Source: an uncultured Pelagibacteraceae bacterium
GTDB taxonomy: Bacteria > Pseudomonadota > Alphaproteobacteria > Pelagibacterales > Pelagibacteraceae
Length of the DNA stretch: 64,000 nt
Reading direction: 5' to 3'
Assembly: GCA_902563435.1 (NCBI GenBank)
Contig: CACEXE010000003.1
Span: forward strand, 36,671 to 100,670
Position 1 is the first letter of the stretch, and each line of letters opens with the position of its first letter. A program made the translations under genes and the position numbers. Under the pieces are notes generated by a model. It was given only the letters and a program-made list of their open reading frames with translations, was not told the origin of the DNA and made no database searches. This document shows positions 18,448 through 28,539 of the stretch, piece after piece.

Positions 18448-19369
18448 CTATCTGTATATTTTTCTTTAATCTTTTATAAAAAATAAGCGAATAACTATTA
18501 AGTTGCCTATTTGTCTCTTTATTAATTAGCTCATTCAATTGATTGTCAACATCAATTATTTGTTTAGTTTCTCTTTTGTCATTAATTTTAATAATTAAAT
18601 ATCCACCACCTATTTTAATTGGCGAACTTATCTCTCCTTTATTAAGTTTATTGATTTCTTTTTTTATTGTCTTAGATATTTGTAATTCATTAACCCAGCC
18701 AATTAAACCTCCATTTTTTGAAGTACTTGAAACACTAAAAATATTTGCCGTATTTTCAAATCCGACTTCATTAATACTTTTTTTCAATTTATTTAGTGTA
18801 TCATTAAAACTTTCAGAAATATTTTCAGAAAAAAATATTTCTGAGAGATTATAATCATATTTTTTATTTTCATTTTTGTATTGAATTAATATATTTTGTC
18901 TCAATTCGTCTTTATTTAACCTTATATTTTTTGAGTATTTGCTATAAATAAGTTGATTCCACAAAGCTTCAATCTGTAATTTTTTTTTTAATATGTCGTA
19001 GCTTAAATTTTTGCTATTTAAAATTTTAATAAATTCAGATTTACTATTTATATTTTTACTTTTTAAAAAACTTCTTTCTATAGTTTCGAAAAAATTTTCT
19101 TTTTTTTCATCAACATAGGCTTTATCAATTTCTTTTTTTTTTATAATCTCAGTAATTAAAGAATTTTTTGCAATATTTTCTAAATTTTTTATTTTTAATT
19201 CTTTTAATTTTGGATTTAAGAATATCAAATATTTTATCTCATTTTCAATATCAATATTTGTTATTATGTCATTTTGCACCTTTGCAATTATTTGAATAGA
19301 TTTAGCTTGCAAATTAAAACTATAAATCAAAATTATTATACTAATTATTACAAATTTAAATTTATTCAT
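18437..19369 (-). CDS. surA: SurA-like periplasmic peptidyl-prolyl isomerase
   Basis: A 310-residue secreted chaperone with an N-terminal signal peptide (hydrophobic residues 6-20, cleavage likely after LQA). An N-terminal SurA-type helical domain (about 25-165) and a single parvulin domain (about 170-270, with GGLIGWVNELQI and GGGYLIIKI) follow. E. coli SurA has two parvulin domains, so this is a shorter form. It would help fold outer-membrane proteins such as LptD, encoded directly upstream with no spacer. Confidence 0.85.
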   Translation of the reverse strand: MNKFKFVIISIIILIYSFNLQAKSIQIIAKVQNDIITNIDIENEIKYLIFLNPKLKELKIKNLENIAKNSLITEIIKKKEIDKAYVDEKKENFFETIERSFLKSKNINSKSEFIKILNSKNLSYDILKKKLQIEALWNQLIYSKYSKNIRLNKDELRQNILIQYKNENKKYDYNLSEIFFSENISESFNDTLNKLKKSINEVGFENTANIFSVSSTSKNGGLIGWVNELQISKTIKKEINKLNKGEISSPIKIGGGYLIIKINDKRETKQIIDVDNQLNELINKETNRQLNSYSLIFYKRLKKNIQIDEF

Positions 19370-21763
19370 TTAATTTTCAAAAACAGAATTCGCAGCTCCA
19401 CGGATCTCAGCAAATGGAATAAATTTTATTAAAAAGACTAAACTTTCGTCTGGAACTAAACTTCCATCCCTAAAAAATTTCTTTTGATATTCAAAAGAGG
19501 CTAACAAACAATCAGTTTCATATTCATATGATAGTTTATAAAATTGAGTAAAATCATTTTCTAAGTCTTTTGTGGTATTAAAACTAATCACATGTTCATC
19601 TGATAATTTAATTTGTGTATCATTTTTAATAATTTCACTATCAACAAAATCATTATGTTCAGTAATATAATCAAAAGATGTAATAAATTTATTTAACCCA
19701 AATGTGGCTTTTATCGAGTCGTAATTAGAGTATTCAAGATCTCTATCATAAGAAAAGTTATAATTTAAATTTAAATTGTCATTAGGTTTATAAAACAAAT
19801 TTCCAACAATATCCGATCTTGTTTGGTTTAGTTTAGTTTTTGATGGAAGATATTCATTTCGTTTATCTTTTAATACGTTTCCTAAATTTAATCCTAAAAT
19901 TTTCTCGTTATTTAAATTTTGTTTTTCAAATTCTATACCCAAAGTAATTGAATTTCCTTTTTCAACCATATCTGATCTACCAATTCTGTTTGGTGAAAAT
20001 AAGTTATCAAATTCTAAGCGTGTGTCGTCGTTTGATATATTTTTACCATTTGTTGGACTAATTCTTAGTTGCATAACTGGTTTAAGAAAATTATTTGAAT
20101 TTTTTAATACTTTTTTTAATGGTAACTCTGATTTTAGTAAAAAAGTACTAAATATTTCGTGATCATTATTTTTCTCATATATGCTTGAATTTTCGGAGTA
20201 AGTATTAAAGTTTTTGAGCAATAAACTATAGTCAGATATTATACCATTGGCTGAAATGAAATCGAAAGAACTAAAATTAAAATTGTTATTAATTAGGGCT
20301 TCGTATTTATTAGTCTCATATACTTTTTGAAATCCAGATGATAAAAATTGAAAGTTACCATTATAACTTTCATCTAAATCTATATTTTTTGAAAAATTAA
20401 AGTCTGGAAAAATATACTGATATTTATCATTGTCTTCTTTAGATAAATCCTCATAAAGTTTAATTGAGCTATCAAGACTAGTATTTTCGTCAATATTTTT
20501 CTCTACTTTTATAAATGACGACAAGCTGCTATCACTATCAATCAGAGGTGTGTATTCTTTAATGTTATGAATTTTAAGATAATTATCATTTGTTACATTT
20601 TGAACTTGTATTTCATAGCTCGTTTCATTGTTCAATTTTCCATCTAATTCAGCAAAAATGTGAGTATTTGTATTTTCTTTTCTATTTAAGCTAAAATCTG
20701 CAACCAAATTAGATTTTTGAAAAGCTTCTCTATATTCTGATTGGATTATGTAGTCGTTATCAAAATAAAATCTTGGTTTAAAAGTAAAGTCTTTAGAATT
20801 TGATATAGAATAAAAATATGGAACAGTTATTGATGACCCTAAGTTACTAGATCCTTTATAAAATGGTGTTAAAAAACCAGATTTTCTTTTTACTGTAGGA
20901 TCTGGATGATTAAAATATGGCATATAAAATATTTTTTTTCCAAATAGTTTTAGCCAAGATTTTTCATATTCAAATAATTTCTTTAATTTGTTATGAGTGA
21001 ATATTTCACTTTGAAGCTCCCAGCCTCTACAATCTTTTTTATTAATATTACAAGTACTAAATACAGTTTTAAATATTTTAGTTTTTTCATTATTAGATAT
21101 AATACTACTTCCTTTTAGGGTAGGATCATTGTTTTCATTGCCAAAAAATGAGTCTTCAAAATCTACCTTAATCTCTTTACCAGCTATTTCATTTGATTTA
21201 AGATTAATTTTATTATTTTCAAAAAAATACTGATTAAGATTTTGATCTTTAATTAAAACCTTTTTTGATGATATAGTTTGATCTAAAGTATTAAAAATTA
21301 AACCTTGTTTAAATATGAATTTATTTTTAATTTCATCTTCTAACTCTGTATAATCTTTACTGGATATTTTATTTAATTTTCTATCAAATAAAATATTAGA
21401 TGATTTAATTTCGTATTTATTCTCCAATTTTAAATATGTTTTGCTTTGTGAGAAAACTTTGTTTTCTAACTCATCATAAACCATTTTTTGGCTTTCTATT
21501 ATAATATTATTTTCCAAATCAGTGTATTTCACATTATCAAAAATTATTAGTTCCAAATTTTTTCTGTCATAAACGAATTTATCTCCTTTTATTTTAAGTT
21601 TTTTTAACGGTATTTTTGCTATTCCACTTGTTGCAAAAATCATATTTCCATCTTCCTCAATTTTAATATTTTTTGAATCAAATACTACTGACTCAGCTTT
21701 TAAATTTGAGCTAACAAATATAAAAAAAATTATTAAAAATATTTTAAAAATTTTAATTTTCAT
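19370..21763 (-). CDS. lptD: LPS-assembly outer-membrane protein LptD
   Basis: A 797-residue protein that places lipopolysaccharide in the outer leaflet. It has a signal peptide (about 1-23), an N-terminal OstA/LptA-like beta-jellyroll (about 25-200), and a large C-terminal beta-barrel. The FYMPYFNHPDPTVKRKSGFL block near residue 275-300 is a strong LptD mark. I see three cysteines (STCNINKKDCRG and a late DCLLASF); E. coli uses four for its disulfides. It lies between lptG and surA. Confidence 0.92.
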   Translation of the reverse strand: MKIKIFKIFLIIFFIFVSSNLKAESVVFDSKNIKIEEDGNMIFATSGIAKIPLKKLKIKGDKFVYDRKNLELIIFDNVKYTDLENNIIIESQKMVYDELENKVFSQSKTYLKLENKYEIKSSNILFDRKLNKISSKDYTELEDEIKNKFIFKQGLIFNTLDQTISSKKVLIKDQNLNQYFFENNKINLKSNEIAGKEIKVDFEDSFFGNENNDPTLKGSSIISNNEKTKIFKTVFSTCNINKKDCRGWELQSEIFTHNKLKKLFEYEKSWLKLFGKKIFYMPYFNHPDPTVKRKSGFLTPFYKGSSNLGSSITVPYFYSISNSKDFTFKPRFYFDNDYIIQSEYREAFQKSNLVADFSLNRKENTNTHIFAELDGKLNNETSYEIQVQNVTNDNYLKIHNIKEYTPLIDSDSSLSSFIKVEKNIDENTSLDSSIKLYEDLSKEDNDKYQYIFPDFNFSKNIDLDESYNGNFQFLSSGFQKVYETNKYEALINNNFNFSSFDFISANGIISDYSLLLKNFNTYSENSSIYEKNNDHEIFSTFLLKSELPLKKVLKNSNNFLKPVMQLRISPTNGKNISNDDTRLEFDNLFSPNRIGRSDMVEKGNSITLGIEFEKQNLNNEKILGLNLGNVLKDKRNEYLPSKTKLNQTRSDIVGNLFYKPNDNLNLNYNFSYDRDLEYSNYDSIKATFGLNKFITSFDYITEHNDFVDSEIIKNDTQIKLSDEHVISFNTTKDLENDFTQFYKLSYEYETDCLLASFEYQKKFFRDGSLVPDESLVFLIKFIPFAEIRGAANSVFEN

Positions 21764-22841
21764 TTAGTTTTGTTAATCCTAATGTGCATATTAAAAATAT
21801 AAGAATCTGAGGTAGCCAAACTGACAATTCAACAGGTAATGTTTCATTTTTTCCAAATAAAATTGAAAAATAATTTATATAATAAAAAATTACAGATATT
21901 ATTACACCAATAACTACTAAGAAAAATTTCGATTTTATAAAGGTTAATTTAAACATTAATATAGCGCCTATAATTGTAGTTAGAGTAAGGTAAATTGGCA
22001 AACTGTAAATTTTATTAAGTTGTAAACTTACTTCGGTTGCTGAATACCCAATAGATTTATAGTTATCCTTTAATTCCATTAGTTGTAAAATATTTAATGA
22101 ATTTAGATTGGAATATAAATTTGATATAATTTTTTCGTTAAATGATGATGAATATTCATAACTGTCTAATATTTCAGTTTTTCTATCTTTAGAGTATATT
22201 TTAACATTCGTTAAGATCCACATCTTTTGTTTTATGTCTGCTTTCTCTGATACAATCGTATTTATTAATTTATATTCATTATCTAATTGTGTAATTTCTA
22301 GATTTTCTAAATTATTTATTTTGTAATTTTTAGCATTAATAATAAATATCCTTCTATCATCTCTGCTTTTTTCTTTTATCCAGAGACCATCTTCATTTAC
22401 AATAGCTAAGTGATCATTTGTATTAGAATACTTGTATTTAATATTTAGATATAAACTTTTTAAATTTGCTGAAAATGAGTAGTAAAGTACTATTAATATA
22501 ATGCCTAAAATCAAAGAAACAATTGAAATTATAAATGTAATTTTTAAATTATCAATACCATTACTTCTTAATAGTTCAATCTCATCTCTTTCGTAAATGT
22601 TTATAAAAAAAAACATAACTCCAAGTAAAAAAATAAAAGGTAATATTTCAAATATTATAGATGGGATATTTAAAATTGTTAAAAAAATTGGTATATAAGT
22701 CTCACTATTTTTATTTTCAAAATATTTAATTTCCTCAAAAATATTAAGAAAAAAACTTAAAAATACAAAAACAGTAATAATGATTATTATATTTTTTAAA
22801 AATAAATTTGTGAGATAACGTTCGTGTTGTTTCAAAATCAT
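21753..22841 (-). CDS. lptG: LPS export ABC transporter permease LptG
   Basis: A 362-residue YjgP/YjgQ permease with three helices at each end and a periplasmic beta-jellyroll domain between (about 130-265). The LRSNGIDNLKITF segment after the second helix is the coupling region that touches the ATPase LptB. It overlaps lptF by four bases and lptD by 11. LptB, LptC and LptA are not in this window. Confidence 0.88.
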   Translation of the reverse strand: MILKQHERYLTNLFLKNIIIIITVFVFLSFFLNIFEEIKYFENKNSETYIPIFLTILNIPSIIFEILPFIFLLGVMFFFINIYERDEIELLRSNGIDNLKITFIISIVSLILGIILIVLYYSFSANLKSLYLNIKYKYSNTNDHLAIVNEDGLWIKEKSRDDRRIFIINAKNYKINNLENLEITQLDNEYKLINTIVSEKADIKQKMWILTNVKIYSKDRKTEILDSYEYSSSFNEKIISNLYSNLNSLNILQLMELKDNYKSIGYSATEVSLQLNKIYSLPIYLTLTTIIGAILMFKLTFIKSKFFLVVIGVIISVIFYYINYFSILFGKNETLPVELSVWLPQILIFLICTLGLTKLNEN

Positions 22842-23986
22842 AAGAAATGTAATTTAAATTTTGTAAGTAGTAATAAAATTAAATAATAAATTAATACCAA
22901 TATAACAGGTAGCAAAAGTATTATATAAACTGTGCTTACTGAGGTTAAAAGAAATTTTAAACTTATTTGTGATAAAATAATTGTAAAACTGCCAATTAAA
23001 AAAACATTTAATTTGTGAAATCTAATAAAATATTTTGATTTAGGTTCAACGATTAAACTTGCGGCTATTAAAGAAATTATTAAAGTGTAAAAAGGTAATA
23101 TAAGTCTTTTGTAAATTTCATCGCTTATTGATTTTAAATCTCTATTATGACAAGTTTGATTTGCTGAAATTACAAAAGATCTTTGATTTTTTATATTTAA
23201 GTTTAATAGAAATTCTTTGAAACAATTTAGTATAATTGATGATTTAATTTCTTGCATTTTAGGATGTGTAATTGATTTAGTTGAAAAATTGGATAAATCA
23301 TAATCAGTTTCAGAAAAATTTAAAGCGAATGAGTTTGTTTGATTAAGATTTGTTATACCCCCGTCATAAAGTCTCAAATAAAACTGGTTATCTTTTTTAA
23401 TAATTTTACCTGAATCAGCTACAATAATTTTCGAGTTATTCAGATCTATTTTCTCATTAATATAGATTTTATTTAAAACACCATCTTTCCTGAATTCCTC
23501 AACAAATATTGTAAGATTTTTCACAACATTAATGAATTTTTTTTCAGATATTAATTTTGGTAAAAAATCAATATTAGATTCTTTTAAAAATAATCTCGCA
23601 AGATTTTGAGACTTTGGAACAACAAATAAATTAAGAACTAATTGTAAAACTAAAAATAAGATCGATAGTTTTAAGATAAAGTTTATGAAGTAAATTTTCC
23701 TAATACCATTGTTCCAAAATACAATTAGTTCATTAGAATTATTATATTTATTTATGACATAAAAAATAGATATAAAAAATACAAAGACTATAGTCTTGCT
23801 AAATATTTTTGGAAAATTTAGTGAAACATAGTAAAAATAAACCTTTAAACTATGTCCGTCATCAGAAACTAAATCTAGTAAGTTTACTGCTTGTATAATC
23901 CAAACTATAAAAGTAATACTAAATGACGCTATTAAAAAGAAATTTAGTATATCTAAAGAAAATTTACGAAATATTAATTTATTCAT
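22838..23986 (-). CDS. lptF: LPS export ABC transporter permease LptF
   Basis: A 382-residue YjgP/YjgQ permease, paralogous to the next gene, with three N-terminal helices, a periplasmic domain (about 130-265) and three C-terminal helices. The segment NSNELIVFWNNGIRKIYF is the coupling helix. It heads the lptF-lptG-lptD-surA-pdxA-ksgA run and faces pepA over a 54-base spacer. Confidence 0.87.
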   Translation of the reverse strand: MNKLIFRKFSLDILNFFLIASFSITFIVWIIQAVNLLDLVSDDGHSLKVYFYYVSLNFPKIFSKTIVFVFFISIFYVINKYNNSNELIVFWNNGIRKIYFINFILKLSILFLVLQLVLNLFVVPKSQNLARLFLKESNIDFLPKLISEKKFINVVKNLTIFVEEFRKDGVLNKIYINEKIDLNNSKIIVADSGKIIKKDNQFYLRLYDGGITNLNQTNSFALNFSETDYDLSNFSTKSITHPKMQEIKSSIILNCFKEFLLNLNIKNQRSFVISANQTCHNRDLKSISDEIYKRLILPFYTLIISLIAASLIVEPKSKYFIRFHKLNVFLIGSFTIILSQISLKFLLTSVSTVYIILLLPVILVLIYYLILLLLTKFKLHFL

Positions 23987-24040
23987 TGAAATTATTGTTT
24001 TAATAAATATACAACAATATCTAATAAAAATTTCAAAAAA

Positions 24041-25477
24041 ATGAAGCTAAAATTAAATTTCGTAAATAAGGCCTCAAAAATAGCAAAGGATAATGAGATT
24101 ATTTTGTTAACCCAAAAAAATACAAAAAATAGAGAGATTAAACATTTAATAAAGTCAGTATTTTCTAATAAACTTTTCTCTGAACAGCATTTCCTTACAA
24201 AAGATTACAAAGATAAAAGTTACATTTTTGTAAATTGTACTAAGTCAAAAGTTTCATTAGATTTTGAAAAACTTGGTTCAAAATTATATGTTTTTCTCAA
24301 GGAAAATAAAAAAGAGAATTCATTTATAAATGTAGAAAATAATTCTTTTACTAATATACAATTAGAAAAGTTTCTTCATGGAGCGCAACTTAAGTCGTAT
24401 AATTTTAATCTTTATAAAACAGATAAGAAAAAAAATGTTAATATAAATTTAAGTGTTGTTGGCAGTAACACTAAACAAAAAAATTTATTAAGAAATAAAT
24501 TAAATGCTCTTTTGGAAGGGGTTTTTCTTACTAGAGATTTAGTCTCTGAACCTGGTAATATTTTGCACCCGGATGAATACGCAAAGAGAATTGTTAAATT
24601 AAGAAAGTTTGGATTAAAAGTTACAGTCTATGATCAAAAAAGATTAAAAAAATTAGGTTTTAACGCATTGCTTGGTGTCGGACAAGGAAGTATCAGAGGT
24701 TCTTATATGGTAACAATAGAGTGGAATGGAAATAAAAATAAATCAAAACCTTTAGCCTTCGTTGGAAAAGGTGTTTGTTTTGATACTGGTGGAATTTCAC
24801 TTAAACCTGCAAAATTTATGGAAGATATGACATATGATATGGCGGGTTCAGCAACTGTAGTTGGTCTTATGAAAACTCTAGCTTTAAGGAAATCTAAAAT
24901 TAATGCAGTTGGAGTTGTTGGATTAGTTGAAAACATGCCAGGATCCAATGCACAAAGACCTGGAGATATTGTAAAATCTTACAGCGGACAAACAATCGAA
25001 GTTTTAAATACAGATGCTGAGGGAAGACTAGTTTTAGCAGATGCACTTACATATACCGAAGAGAAATTCAAGCCAAGTCTTATTATTGACTTAGCAACAT
25101 TAACTGGAGCAATAATTGTTGCGCTAGGATCTGAATATGCTGGGCTTTGGTCAAATAATAAAAAATTGGCTAAACAACTTTTTGATGCCGGTCAACATGT
25201 AGAAGAAAAAGTATGGGAAATGCCACTTCATGAGAATTATAACAAATTAATGAATTCAAATAATGCTGATATGCAAAATATTAATTATGTTGGAGGAGCT
25301 GGATCAACAACTGCAGCTCAATTTTTACAAAGATTTATAATTAATAAAACACCTTGGGCGCATTTAGATATTGCTGGAATGGCTTTTTCTAAATATGCCG
25401 GAGCACTAAATTCTGGTGGCGCAACTGGATATGGCGTTAGATTATTAAACAAATTTATAGAGGAGAATTATGAGTAA
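24041..25477 (+). CDS. pepA: Leucyl aminopeptidase (M17)
   Basis: A 478-residue cytoplasmic metallo-aminopeptidase that removes N-terminal residues from peptides. The M17 signature NTDAEGRLVLADAL and the metal and catalytic block VGKGVCFDTGGISLKP are clear. The N-terminal domain (about 1-165) is more divergent and lysine-rich. It overlaps ndk by eight bases. Divergent from lptF, the usual place of pepA in proteobacteria. Confidence 0.94.
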   Translation: MKLKLNFVNKASKIAKDNEIILLTQKNTKNREIKHLIKSVFSNKLFSEQHFLTKDYKDKSYIFVNCTKSKVSLDFEKLGSKLYVFLKENKKENSFINVENNSFTNIQLEKFLHGAQLKSYNFNLYKTDKKKNVNINLSVVGSNTKQKNLLRNKLNALLEGVFLTRDLVSEPGNILHPDEYAKRIVKLRKFGLKVTVYDQKRLKKLGFNALLGVGQGSIRGSYMVTIEWNGNKNKSKPLAFVGKGVCFDTGGISLKPAKFMEDMTYDMAGSATVVGLMKTLALRKSKINAVGVVGLVENMPGSNAQRPGDIVKSYSGQTIEVLNTDAEGRLVLADALTYTEEKFKPSLIIDLATLTGAIIVALGSEYAGLWSNNKKLAKQLFDAGQHVEEKVWEMPLHENYNKLMNSNNADMQNINYVGGAGSTTAAQFLQRFIINKTPWAHLDIAGMAFSKYAGALNSGGATGYGVRLLNKFIEENYE

Positions 25478-25880
25478 TATTGAACAAACATTATCAATAA
25501 TTAAACCAGATGCCGTTGAAAGAAATTTGCAAGATCAGATTAAAAATGAATTTAAAAATAACGGATTTGAAATTTTAAAGGAAAAAAAAATTCATATTTC
25601 TAAAGAAGAAGCTGAAAAGTTTTATAAAGTTCATGAATCTAAACCATTTTATAATGATTTGTGTGCTTACTTATCTTCTGGACCAATTGTTGTAATGAGT
25701 CTTCAAAAAGACAATGCTGTTCTAGAAAATAGAAAATTTATGGGAGCAACTAACCCTAAAGATGCAGAAGAGGGAACTCTTCGAAAAAAATATGGTATTT
25801 CAATTGATAAAAATTCTGTTCATGGATCAGATAGTGTTGAAAATGCTAAGATCGAGTTAGATTTTTTTTTTAAAGATTAG
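25470..25880 (+). CDS. ndk: Nucleoside diphosphate kinase
   Basis: A 136-residue enzyme that equalises nucleoside triphosphate pools using a phosphohistidine. The active-site His118 sits in NSVHGSDSVENA; TLSIIKPDAVERN marks the first strand and MGATNPKDAEEGTLR the substrate loop. Length is typical. Its end overlaps the opposing purN by 11 bases. Confidence 0.97.
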   Translation: MSNIEQTLSIIKPDAVERNLQDQIKNEFKNNGFEILKEKKIHISKEEAEKFYKVHESKPFYNDLCAYLSSGPIVVMSLQKDNAVLENRKFMGATNPKDAEEGTLRKKYGISIDKNSVHGSDSVENAKIELDFFFKD

Positions 25881-26448
25881 TTAAAAACTTATTAATAGCT
25901 TTCGGATAAATTTCATGTTCAATTTTAAGCACTTTTTTTTCTAAACTTCTTACATTATCTGATTTTAAGATTTTCACCTTCTTTTGTAAAATAACCTTAC
26001 CTGAATCTAATTTTTCAGTTACTTTATGAATTGATGATCCTGCAAATCGATCCTTATTTTTAATAGCTCTTTCATGTGTATTTAATCCTTTATACTTAGG
26101 CAAAAGGGATGGATGTATATTTAATATTGGTTTAGAAAATTTTTTTATAAAATTACCTGACAATATTTTCATAAATCCAGCTAAACAAAGAATATCTATA
26201 TTATATTTTTTAAGTAATTTAAGTGAGCTATTTTCAAAATTTGAATTTTTTGTAAATTTTATTCCATAGTTTTTTATTTTTGATTTAGATGCATATTTTA
26301 GTCCCTCAGCATCTGGATTGTTTGAAATAACTAATATAATTTTAATTAAAGAATTCTTTTTTTTTGAATGTTTTATTAAAGATTTTAAGTTACTACCTCT
26401 TCCACTAATAAAGACAGCGATATTTTTTTTACCAGGATATTTTTCCAC
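25870..26448 (-). CDS. purN: Phosphoribosylglycinamide formyltransferase
   Basis: A 192-residue enzyme that adds a formyl group from 10-formyl-THF to GAR in purine synthesis. It shows the phosphate loop FISGRGSNLKSL, the catalytic Asn110-His112 in NIHPSLLPKYKG, and a later TEKLDSGKVI block with the catalytic Asp. The frame opens with GTG at 26448, 20 bases inside purM. No ATG exists before the conserved first strand, so this GTG is the best start. Confidence 0.95.
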   Translation of the reverse strand: MEKYPGKKNIAVFISGRGSNLKSLIKHSKKKNSLIKIILVISNNPDAEGLKYASKSKIKNYGIKFTKNSNFENSSLKLLKKYNIDILCLAGFMKILSGNFIKKFSKPILNIHPSLLPKYKGLNTHERAIKNKDRFAGSSIHKVTEKLDSGKVILQKKVKILKSDNVRSLEKKVLKIEHEIYPKAINKFLTNL

Positions 26449-27451
26449 TTAATTTTACTTTTTTTGAATTTTTAACTATTTTTCCAATTATATAGGGTTT
26501 AAATTTTTTTCCAAAATAGTTACTTACTGAATTGAAATTTCTAGGATTTGTGACTAAACAAAAGCCTACGCCACAATTGAAGGTCTTTAACATTTCTTTC
26601 TCACTTACACCCATTTTATATAACCATTTAAAAATTTTTAATGTTTTGACTCTATTTAAACCTATTTCAGCACATAAATTTTTTGGTATTATTCTTTGGA
26701 TATTATCCACTAGACCTCCACCAGTTATATTTGCACATCCATTTATTAAATTTTTTTCATTAATAAGAGATAATTCTTTTACATAAATTTTAGTTGGTCT
26801 AATTAATTCGTCTTTGAGAAATTTGTTTGTTTTTAAATTTATTTTTTTCTTTTTTAAGAGATATCTTACTAAGGAATAACCATTAGAGTGGAGTCCATTA
26901 GAAGGTACAGCTAAAATAAGATCATTATTTCTAATTTTTTTATTAAGTATTTTTTTCTTTTCAACAAGACCAACAGCGAAACCCGCTAAATCAAATTTCC
27001 CTCTTGTATACGTTCCCGGCATTTCAGCAGTTTCGCCACCAACTAATTTGCAACCAGCAATATCACATCCCTTAACAATTCCTCTCACTAAATGTTTTAA
27101 TTTTCTCAAATTTATTTTGCTAATAGAAATGTAGTCTAAGAATAAATAAGGTTTCGCTCCTTGGACGACCAAATCATTTACACACATCGCAACAAGATCT
27201 ATTCCAATTGTGTCAAATTTATTTAGATCATTTGCAATCTCAATTTTTGTTCCAACTCCATCAGTGCTAGTAACGATGTGAGGGTCTTTTAGTTGTTTAG
27301 GTATTGGAGAGATTGCTCCAAAGCCTCCTATATTCTTAAAATCACCACTTTTGCTTGATTTTCTTGCTAGTGAACTTATGAATTTAACAAAACTATCTGC
27401 TTTTGGAATATTAACTCCGCTCTTACTGTATGTTAATTTATTTGATGCCAT
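26429..27451 (-). CDS. purM: Phosphoribosylformylglycinamidine cyclo-ligase
   Basis: A 340-residue AIR synthetase that closes the imidazole ring in purine synthesis. It shows YSKSGVNIPKADSFV, the STDGVGTKIEIA block, MCVNDLVVQGAKPYLFLDY, and the GGETAEMPGTY motif. It overlaps purN by 20 bases. Its ATG lies only 11 bases from the likely start of the divergent DUF2066 gene. Confidence 0.96.
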   Translation of the reverse strand: MASNKLTYSKSGVNIPKADSFVKFISSLARKSSKSGDFKNIGGFGAISPIPKQLKDPHIVTSTDGVGTKIEIANDLNKFDTIGIDLVAMCVNDLVVQGAKPYLFLDYISISKINLRKLKHLVRGIVKGCDIAGCKLVGGETAEMPGTYTRGKFDLAGFAVGLVEKKKILNKKIRNNDLILAVPSNGLHSNGYSLVRYLLKKKKINLKTNKFLKDELIRPTKIYVKELSLINEKNLINGCANITGGGLVDNIQRIIPKNLCAEIGLNRVKTLKIFKWLYKMGVSEKEMLKTFNCGVGFCLVTNPRNFNSVSNYFGKKFKPYIIGKIVKNSKKVKLSGKISW

Positions 27452-27462
27452 ATAACAAAGTT

Positions 27463-28539
27463 ATGTATTTTTTTAAAAAAAATATATCAAATTGTTTATA
27501 TATATTTTTCATATTTTTAACCTTTAATTTTATAGAGTTTTCCACAAAGGAAGTACTTGCTAAAACTTTTGTTGTTTCAAAAATTGAAGTTGAGGAAAAA
27601 TATAATCTTAGTTTTAATAAACTAAAAGTTATGGATAGAGGCTTTAAAAAAGCATTTCAAGATATCTCTCAAATGATACTTGAGAGAAAAGATCTTGATA
27701 AAATCAGAAATACACCAATAAATGATATAAAAAAATTAATCGAAAACTTTTCAATATTAGATGAAAAATTCATAAACCAAAAATATAAAAGTATTATGGA
27801 GGTAGAATTTAATAGAAAAAAATTAATTAAATTCTTAGATTCTAAAAATATTACTATTTCATTACCAAAAAAAATTAACGTTCTTTTTATACCAGTTATG
27901 ATTGATTTAGAAACAAATAATTTTAACTATTTAAATGAAAATATTTTTGCAGAAAATTGGGAAAGTATTAAAAAAAATTATTTTCAAATTTCCTATATTA
28001 TACCAAATGAGGATGCAGAGGATTATTTAAGTATAAAAAATAACTTAGAAGATATTGAAAATTACAATTTCAAAAAAATATTGAATAAATATTATTCTGA
28101 AAATTTTATAATAATGATAATTTTCAAAAGAAAAAATAATATTAAATTTTATTCAAAAATTAATTTTGATGATAAGTTTGAAATATTAAGTAAAAATTTT
28201 AAAGATAAAAATATAGATAATCAAACAGACTTAAATTTAATGATACTTAATATCAAAAACGAATATGAAGATAATTGGAAATCTATTAATAAAATGAGCC
28301 CATCTACATCAGTTCCAATCCGATTATCAGTAGAGTCAAATAATACAGAAAAATCATTAAAATTAGAAAATGCTTTGGGTAATTTAGATTTTGTAAATAG
28401 TTATAATATTGAAAAGTTTGATAGTAAAATGATTATATATAAAGTTTATTACAGCAGTAGTCCAAAAAGATTTTTAAAAGATATTTTATCTTACGATATT
28501 AGTATTGATACATCCTCGAGCAACTGGAAAATAAAATGA
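27463..28539 (+). CDS. DUF2066-family exported protein
   Basis: A protein of about 358 residues with an N-terminal signal or anchor segment (NCLYIFFIFLTFNFIEF) followed by a lysine- and asparagine-rich mixed fold. Proteins placed between purM and hda in alphaproteobacteria are usually DUF2066, of unknown function, and the sequence is compatible. The frame opens at 27430, but that runs into purM on the other strand. The ATG at 27463 gives a normal signal peptide. It overlaps hda by four bases (ATGA). Confidence 0.65.
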   Translation: MYFFKKNISNCLYIFFIFLTFNFIEFSTKEVLAKTFVVSKIEVEEKYNLSFNKLKVMDRGFKKAFQDISQMILERKDLDKIRNTPINDIKKLIENFSILDEKFINQKYKSIMEVEFNRKKLIKFLDSKNITISLPKKINVLFIPVMIDLETNNFNYLNENIFAENWESIKKNYFQISYIIPNEDAEDYLSIKNNLEDIENYNFKKILNKYYSENFIIMIIFKRKNNIKFYSKINFDDKFEILSKNFKDKNIDNQTDLNLMILNIKNEYEDNWKSINKMSPSTSVPIRLSVESNNTEKSLKLENALGNLDFVNSYNIEKFDSKMIIYKVYYSSSPKRFLKDILSYDISIDTSSSNWKIK

